Source of the DNA: Candidatus Woesebacteria bacterium | GTDB taxonomy: Bacteria; Patescibacteriota; Microgenomatia; UBA8517 | Assembly: GCA_016181165.1 (NCBI GenBank) | Contig: JACOZU010000035.1 | Span: 1 to 17,083 of the forward strand | Direction of reading: 5' to 3' | Length of the DNA: 17,083 nucleotides | Shown: positions 13,851 to 17,083 of the stretch, one piece after another | Layout of the letters: every line of letters begins with the position of its first letter | Position numbering within the stretch: position 1 is the first letter of the stretch | The notes under the pieces: model-generated | Database searches by the model: none | The model's input: only the letters and a program-made list of their open reading frames with translations | Told to the model about the DNA's origin: nothing | Program-made: the position numbers and the translations under genes

Positions 13851-13873
13851 ATAGCGGAAACGCTGTTATTCAT
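13851..13873 (+). promoter_or_regulatory. GNRA-loop hairpin plus 9-nt linker before rpsD
   Basis: ATAGCG (13851-13856) pairs with CGCTGT (13861-13866), including one G-U, around a GAAA tetraloop. The 4-bp core AGCG/CGCT ends 9 nt before the rpsD ATG. GTTATTCAT follows, identical to the site before rplX. No Shine-Dalgarno is present. Function is inferred. Confidence 0.55.
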
Positions 13874-14473
13874 ATGGCAAGATATACAGGAGCTAAAGAC
13901 AGATTATCGAGGCGTGAAGGATTTGACCTTTATGGGGCTGGTCCTAAACTGACGCGGCTGGCCGTCCCTCCGGGAGTGCACGGGCCAAAGGGAATAAGGA
14001 TGCTTTCCCAATACGGAAGGCAACTAAGGGAGAAGCAAAAAGTAAAAAGGCTTTACGGAGTTTTAGAGAGACAGTTCAGGCGCTACGTCGAAGAGGCTCT
14101 TAAAACCAAGGGAAATACAGGAGAAACACTTCTTTCGCTTTTAGAAAGACGCTTGGATAATGTCGTTTTTAGGCTGGGATTTGCCGTATCCCGACCCTCT
14201 GCAAGACAGCTCGTTTCTCATCGGCACGTCCTAGTTAACGGAAAGAGAGTTAATACGCCCTCGTATCAGGTCAGGGCGGGAGAGGCAATCAGCCTTTCGG
14301 GAAAGGCACTCGCAATTCCGTCGGTCAAGGAAACCCTAGGAGAGAAAGACCGTAAAATTCCCGGCTGGTTAAAAAGGAAAGCAGCGGTCGGAGCCGTTAT
14401 TAGAGAGCCTAAAATGGAAGATATCCAAGAACCGATTTTAGTTCAGGATATCGTTGAGTATTACTCGAGATGA
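13874..14473 (+). CDS. rpsD: Ribosomal protein S4 (uS4), zinc-free type
   Basis: S4 nucleates 30S assembly and in E. coli represses the alpha operon through a pseudoknot. The 199-residue protein lacks the N-terminal zinc cysteines of some bacterial S4s. It shows MARYTGAKDRLSRREG, YGRQLREKQKVKRLYGVLERQFRRYV, LLSLLERRLDNVVFRLGFA and the S4 RNA-binding domain SRPSARQLVSHRHVLVNGKRVNTPSY (about residues 106-130). The start is preceded by a GNRA hairpin and GTTATTCAT, not by a Shine-Dalgarno. rpoA follows after 14 nt. Confidence 0.97.
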   Translation: MARYTGAKDRLSRREGFDLYGAGPKLTRLAVPPGVHGPKGIRMLSQYGRQLREKQKVKRLYGVLERQFRRYVEEALKTKGNTGETLLSLLERRLDNVVFRLGFAVSRPSARQLVSHRHVLVNGKRVNTPSYQVRAGEAISLSGKALAIPSVKETLGEKDRKIPGWLKRKAAVGAVIREPKMEDIQEPILVQDIVEYYSR

Positions 14474-14481
14474 GGAGGTGA
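14474..14481 (+). promoter_or_regulatory. Perfect Shine-Dalgarno for rpoA
   Basis: GGAGGTGA lies 6 nt before the rpoA ATG, immediately after the rpsD stop. It is the best Shine-Dalgarno in the window and contrasts with the SD-less starts of several neighbours, showing that the organism does use SD pairing. Confidence 0.8.
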
Positions 14482-14487
14482 TTAAAA

Positions 14488-15402
14488 ATGAATGAACCAA
14501 TGTTTGAAATAAAGCAGGAAGAGTTAAAAGGCGATTATGGAAAATTTGTTATTAGCCCACTGGAGCAGGGTTATGGTGACACTTTAGGTAATTCTTTAAG
14601 AAGGGTTCTTTTGACTTCTCTTCCTGGCGCAGCCGTTACGACAGTTCGAATATCTGGCGTCAGGCACCAGTTTTCAACTTTGAAAGGGATGAAAGAAGAC
14701 GTGGTTGAGTTTTTGCTTAACCTCAAGAAAGTAAGATTTTCATACTCGGGGGAAAAAGCTGTTAAGGCGGCACTGTCGGTTAAAAGCGCCGGCGAGGTCA
14801 AGGCCAAAGACATCAAAGTTCCCGCATCGGTGACAATCGCCAATCCGGAACTTGTTTTGGCAACCCTTAATAAAGGGGCCAAGCTAGAAGCGGAAATGGA
14901 GATTGAGGCCGGAGTCGGCTATTCTCCAGCCGAAGATAGGATAGGAAGACCCATTGGGACAGTTCCATTGGATGCTTCCTTCTCTCCGATTCAGAGGGTA
15001 AATTATAAGGTTGAAGAGACACGTGTTGGCAGGCTGACAAACTACGACAAATTGATTTTGGAAGTTTGGACAGACGGAACGATGACTCCGAAAGAGGCTA
15101 CCGTCTCCGCCGCAAAAATACTCGTTTCATATTTTAATCAAATAGTTTCTCCCAAGAAAGTCGAGAAAAAAGAGGTCAAGGAGGAGGTCGACATTATTGG
15201 TCCGGTGGGGAAGTTGTCCGTCGAAGAAATAGGCCTGCCGACCAGAGTTGCCAACGCACTGGTTAAGGCCGGATACGAGACGGTCGAGGAGCTGGCCAAA
15301 GCCAAAAAAGAGGATTTGGTTAAAGTCAGAAACCTTGGAGAGAAATCCATCAAGATTATTACCGTGGCCCTGGTTGAAAAAGGAGTGAAGTTCGGAGAAT
15401 AA
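14488..15402 (+). CDS. rpoA: DNA-directed RNA polymerase subunit alpha
   Basis: Alpha dimerises to start RNA polymerase assembly and contacts upstream promoter DNA through its C-terminal domain. The 304 residues have the dimerisation NTD (PLEQGYGDTLGNSLRRVLLTSLPG near residues 24-47; GVGYSPAEDR; DASFSPIQRVNYKVEETRVG), then a charged linker (SPKKVEKKEVKEEVD) and an intact CTD (EIGLPTRVANALVKAGYETVEEL with NLGEKSIKII). Arg and Asn of TRVAN and Gly-Lys-Ser of GEKS match the DNA-contact residues of E. coli alpha. It sits between rpsD and rplQ as in the alpha operon. Confidence 0.98.
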   Translation: MNEPMFEIKQEELKGDYGKFVISPLEQGYGDTLGNSLRRVLLTSLPGAAVTTVRISGVRHQFSTLKGMKEDVVEFLLNLKKVRFSYSGEKAVKAALSVKSAGEVKAKDIKVPASVTIANPELVLATLNKGAKLEAEMEIEAGVGYSPAEDRIGRPIGTVPLDASFSPIQRVNYKVEETRVGRLTNYDKLILEVWTDGTMTPKEATVSAAKILVSYFNQIVSPKKVEKKEVKEEVDIIGPVGKLSVEEIGLPTRVANALVKAGYETVEELAKAKKEDLVKVRNLGEKSIKIITVALVEKGVKFGE

Positions 15403-15403
15403 T

Positions 15404-15817
15404 ATGCGCAAAATGGTTTTTGGCAGGCATTTATCGCGAAGCCGAAAAGGCCGCATTGCCCTTTTTAGGTCCTTAATCAGGGCTTTGACGATTAGTGGGA
15501 AAATCGTTACGACCAAGGCAAAAGCCAAAGCGGTAATTGCTCAAATAGATAAGATAGTTACTGCCGCCAAGAAAAATTCGGTCAGCGCCAGGAGAAGGGT
15601 TCTAGCCGAGCTTGGAAATGACAGAAAGACAACCGATTTGATTTTTCTTAAGGTCGTGCCGGCATTTTCCAATCGCACCAGTGGCTTCACCAGAATTGTC
15701 CTTCTGCCTGCTCGGCAGGGAGATTCTGCTCAAATGGTAAGGCTTGAATGGAGCGACGCGGTTGAGAAAAAAGGAAAAAAAGCGCCAAGTAAAGCAAAGA
15801 CCGCTAAAAAGAAATGA
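15404..15817 (+). CDS. rplQ: Ribosomal protein L17 (bL17)
   Basis: L17 is a bacterial-specific 50S protein near the tunnel exit. The 137-residue product begins with MRKMVFGRHLSRSRKGRIALFRSL, followed by IVTTKAKAKAV, the classical L17 signature region, NRTSGFTRIVLLPARQGDSAQMVRLEW, and a Lys/Ala-rich tail of about 20 residues. The start is one base after the rpoA stop with a GGAG element shortly upstream (GTTCGGAGAATAAT). The stop overlaps rplM as ATGA. Confidence 0.96.
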   Translation: MRKMVFGRHLSRSRKGRIALFRSLIRALTISGKIVTTKAKAKAVIAQIDKIVTAAKKNSVSARRRVLAELGNDRKTTDLIFLKVVPAFSNRTSGFTRIVLLPARQGDSAQMVRLEWSDAVEKKGKKAPSKAKTAKKK

Positions 15818-16230
15818 AAACATATCAACCCAAAGCGAGTGAAATAAAAAGAAATTGGCATTTAATCGATGCCGATGGGGCAATTCTGGGAAGAATTTCT
15901 ACCCAAATAGCAATCCTTCTGACAGGAAAGAACAAACCCTCTTACGCTACACACATGGACATGGGAGATTACGTAGTTGTTGTTAACGCAGAGAAAGTAA
16001 AACTAACTGGCAAGAAGCCACAACAAAAAGTTTATCGAAGCCATTCGGGTTACCCCGGTGGCTTTAAAGAAGTTTCTTTTGCCAAAATGAAAAAGGAACA
16101 CCCCGAAAGAATAATTGAACATGCAGTGTCGGGTATGCTTCCGGATAATAGATTGAAAAAAGAAAGAATGGTACGGTTAAAAGTAATTATCGGGGGCAAA
16201 AATCCCTTTGAGGATAAATTCAATGGCTAA
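15814..16230 (+). CDS. rplM: Ribosomal protein L13 (uL13)
   Basis: L13 is an early-binding 50S protein. The 138 residues contain KRNWHLIDADGAILGRISTQIA, the YATHMDMGDYVVVVNAEKVKLTGKK core, YRSHSGYPGGFK, and the conserved RIIEHAVSGMLPDNRL block near residues 106-120. The end is somewhat divergent (VIIGGKNPFEDKFNG). In many bacteria rplM-rpsI follows rplQ after truA; here truA is absent and rplM overlaps rplQ directly as ATGA. Confidence 0.96.
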   Translation: MKTYQPKASEIKRNWHLIDADGAILGRISTQIAILLTGKNKPSYATHMDMGDYVVVVNAEKVKLTGKKPQQKVYRSHSGYPGGFKEVSFAKMKKEHPERIIEHAVSGMLPDNRLKKERMVRLKVIIGGKNPFEDKFNG

Positions 16231-16645
16231 AAAACAAAACTATTTTTACGCCGTCGGAAGAAGAAAGTCGGCATCGGCCAGGGTGAGGTTATTCAAGCGG
16301 AACGCTGTTACTCAAGGGAAAGGCGAGAATCTAGTTAATGACTTGCCCGCTGAAAAGTACTTTCCTGGGAGCGTTAATAAGATTGTACTCGATAAACCAT
16401 TTGTCTTGACTGAAACCCTTGGTAAATATTATTTTACGGCCAGAGTGATCGGTAGCGGGAAAAATGGGCAACTTCAAGCCGTGGTTCACGGCGTCGCCCG
16501 GGCTCTGTCTTTGGCCGATAGGGAAAAATTTAGGTCTCCGCTTAAAAAAGCTAGACTTTTAACGCGTGACCCGAGAGAAAGAGAAAGAAGAATGGTCGGC
16601 ACCGGCGGCAAAGCCAGACGGGCAAAACAAAGTCCGAAAAGATAA
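16223..16645 (+). CDS. rpsI: Ribosomal protein S9 (uS9)
   Basis: S9 is a 30S head protein whose C-terminal Arg touches the P-site tRNA anticodon loop. From ATG 16223 the protein has 140 residues, starting MAKKQNYFYAVGRRKSASARVRLF; an upstream TTG in rplM adds five residues and is less likely. Further motifs are YYFTARVIGSGKNGQLQAVVHGVARAL and the Arg-rich LLTRDPRERERRMVGTGGKARRAKQSPKR ending with the required Arg. The start overlaps the rplM stop by 8 nt. Confidence 0.97.
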   Translation: MAKKQNYFYAVGRRKSASARVRLFKRNAVTQGKGENLVNDLPAEKYFPGSVNKIVLDKPFVLTETLGKYYFTARVIGSGKNGQLQAVVHGVARALSLADREKFRSPLKKARLLTRDPRERERRMVGTGGKARRAKQSPKR

Positions 16646-16650
16646 CTTTT

Positions 16651-16977
16651 ATGGCTGAAAGAATTTTAGAAATAGAGGTACCTAAATCGATTTTAGACGC
16701 AATCAAGGAACCTTTCGAAGAAGGAAATGCTGCTGTACGTGCAATAGCGAAAGAGGAGGTGAATCGTGTAATCGAGGCCTTACGGCTTCAAGGAGTAATA
16801 CAGGAAGAAAATGATATTTCAGTTACTCTTCAAGGGAATCCAGATCTCTCTCCAGATTCATTAAAGAGACGGGTGAAAGTCACACAAATTTTTAGAGAAG
16901 ACGATGATAGAAAAGGTGCGATTGATAGTCATACCGAGACTTATTTAGTAGAAATACCATCCAATCCCCACAACTAA
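16651..16977 (+). CDS. Hypothetical protein, 108 aa
   Basis: I do not recognise this protein. It starts with ATG 5 nt after the rpsI stop, with no Shine-Dalgarno, and ends with TAA. The 108 residues are acidic and without a hydrophobic segment or signal peptide, so it is likely cytoplasmic. The sequence suggests helical segments (SILDAIKEPF, AVRAIAKEEVNRVIEALRLQ) followed by beta-like strands (NDISVTLQG, KRRVKVTQIFR, TETYLVEIPS). No Cys is present. It follows the ribosomal genes closely and could be co-transcribed, but its lack of ribosomal-protein basicity argues against an RNA-binding structural role. Confidence 0.75.
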   Translation: MAERILEIEVPKSILDAIKEPFEEGNAAVRAIAKEEVNRVIEALRLQGVIQEENDISVTLQGNPDLSPDSLKRRVKVTQIFREDDDRKGAIDSHTETYLVEIPSNPHN

Positions 16978-16985
16978 CTGCGCTT

Positions 16986-17083
16986 ATGTCTAAAGATCAA
17001 ATTCAAATGGTTTTGGTTGACAAAAACGACAGGGTAATAGGTTATAAAGAGAAATATGCCACCCATAAAGTTCCTGTTCCTTT
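16986..17083 (+). CDS. NUDIX-family protein, isopentenyl-diphosphate isomerase-like, cut by window end
   Basis: Only the first 32 codons lie in the window. The visible residues QMVLVDKNDRVIGYKEKYATHK resemble the N-terminal strand and substrate loop of type 1 isopentenyl-diphosphate delta-isomerase and related NUDIX proteins (VLVDxxDxxIGxxEKxxxH pattern). In that family the His near the end of this segment is a metal ligand. The NUDIX box itself is beyond the window, so isomerase and plain hydrolase cannot be told apart. It starts 8 nt after the hypothetical gene, suggesting the same transcript. Confidence 0.55.
   Translation, partial: MSKDQIQMVLVDKNDRVIGYKEKYATHKVPVP

Overview
The window is one almost unbroken ribosomal-protein supercluster, read entirely on the + strand apart from one tiny minus-strand gene. 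It runs from the 3' part of tuf through rpsJ, then the S10/spc/alpha series: rplC-rplD-rplW-rplB-rpsS-rplV-rpsC-rplP-rpmC-rpsQ-rplN-rplX-rplE-rpsN-rpsH-rplF-rplR-rpsE-rplO-secY-adk-map-infA-rpmJ-rpsM-rpsK-rpsD-rpoA-rplQ-rplM-rpsI. It ends with an unrecognised 108-residue protein and the start of a NUDIX/isopentenyl-diphosphate-isomerase-like gene. The organism is bacterial: it has secY, infA, rpmJ, a bacterial-type rpoA with an alpha-CTD, and a bacterial L36. uL30 (rpmD) is missing between rpsE and rplO. Its loss is an established trait of the Candidate Phyla Radiation (Patescibacteria). Together with the tight overlaps, compact proteins and L3/L24 styles, this suggests a CPR bacterium, possibly Microgenomates; the phylum is inference. 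TGA serves as a normal stop (rplD, rplW, secY), so the Gly-recoding codes of Absconditabacteria/Gracilibacteria do not apply.

Layout. (1) 1-1336: partial tuf and rpsJ. (2) 1337-1649: the largest gap. It holds a 40-residue minus-strand membrane peptide, a back-to-back promoter pair, and a leader for the rplC operon with two hairpins, the second followed by six T's (attenuator-like). (3) 1650-10021: the S10 and spc ribosomal genes, most overlapping by 1-17 nt or separated by a few nt. (4) 10021-12906: secY, adk, map, infA. (5) 12932-16645: the alpha operon plus rplM-rpsI. (6) 16651-17083: the non-ribosomal end.

The genes make the two ribosomal subunits, the secretion channel, the RNA polymerase alpha subunit, initiation factor 1, and the enzymes that trim N-terminal Met and balance adenylates. 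They are a growth-rate-linked housekeeping unit. Overlaps of ATGA, TAATG and TGATG type point to translational coupling.

Three things stand out. First, the few starts that are not overlapped lack a Shine-Dalgarno and instead carry a small hairpin followed by a short A/T-rich linker. The linker is exactly 9 nt for rpsJ, rplX and rpsD, and rplX and rpsD share an identical 16-nt block. Second, an 88-bp perfect tandem duplication spans the rplD/rplW junction. It creates an out-of-frame decoy rplW start coupled to rplD and uncouples the real rplW. It is either a recent mutation or an assembly artefact. Third, the rplC leader looks like a transcription attenuator with a short Arg-rich ORF running through the terminator stem.
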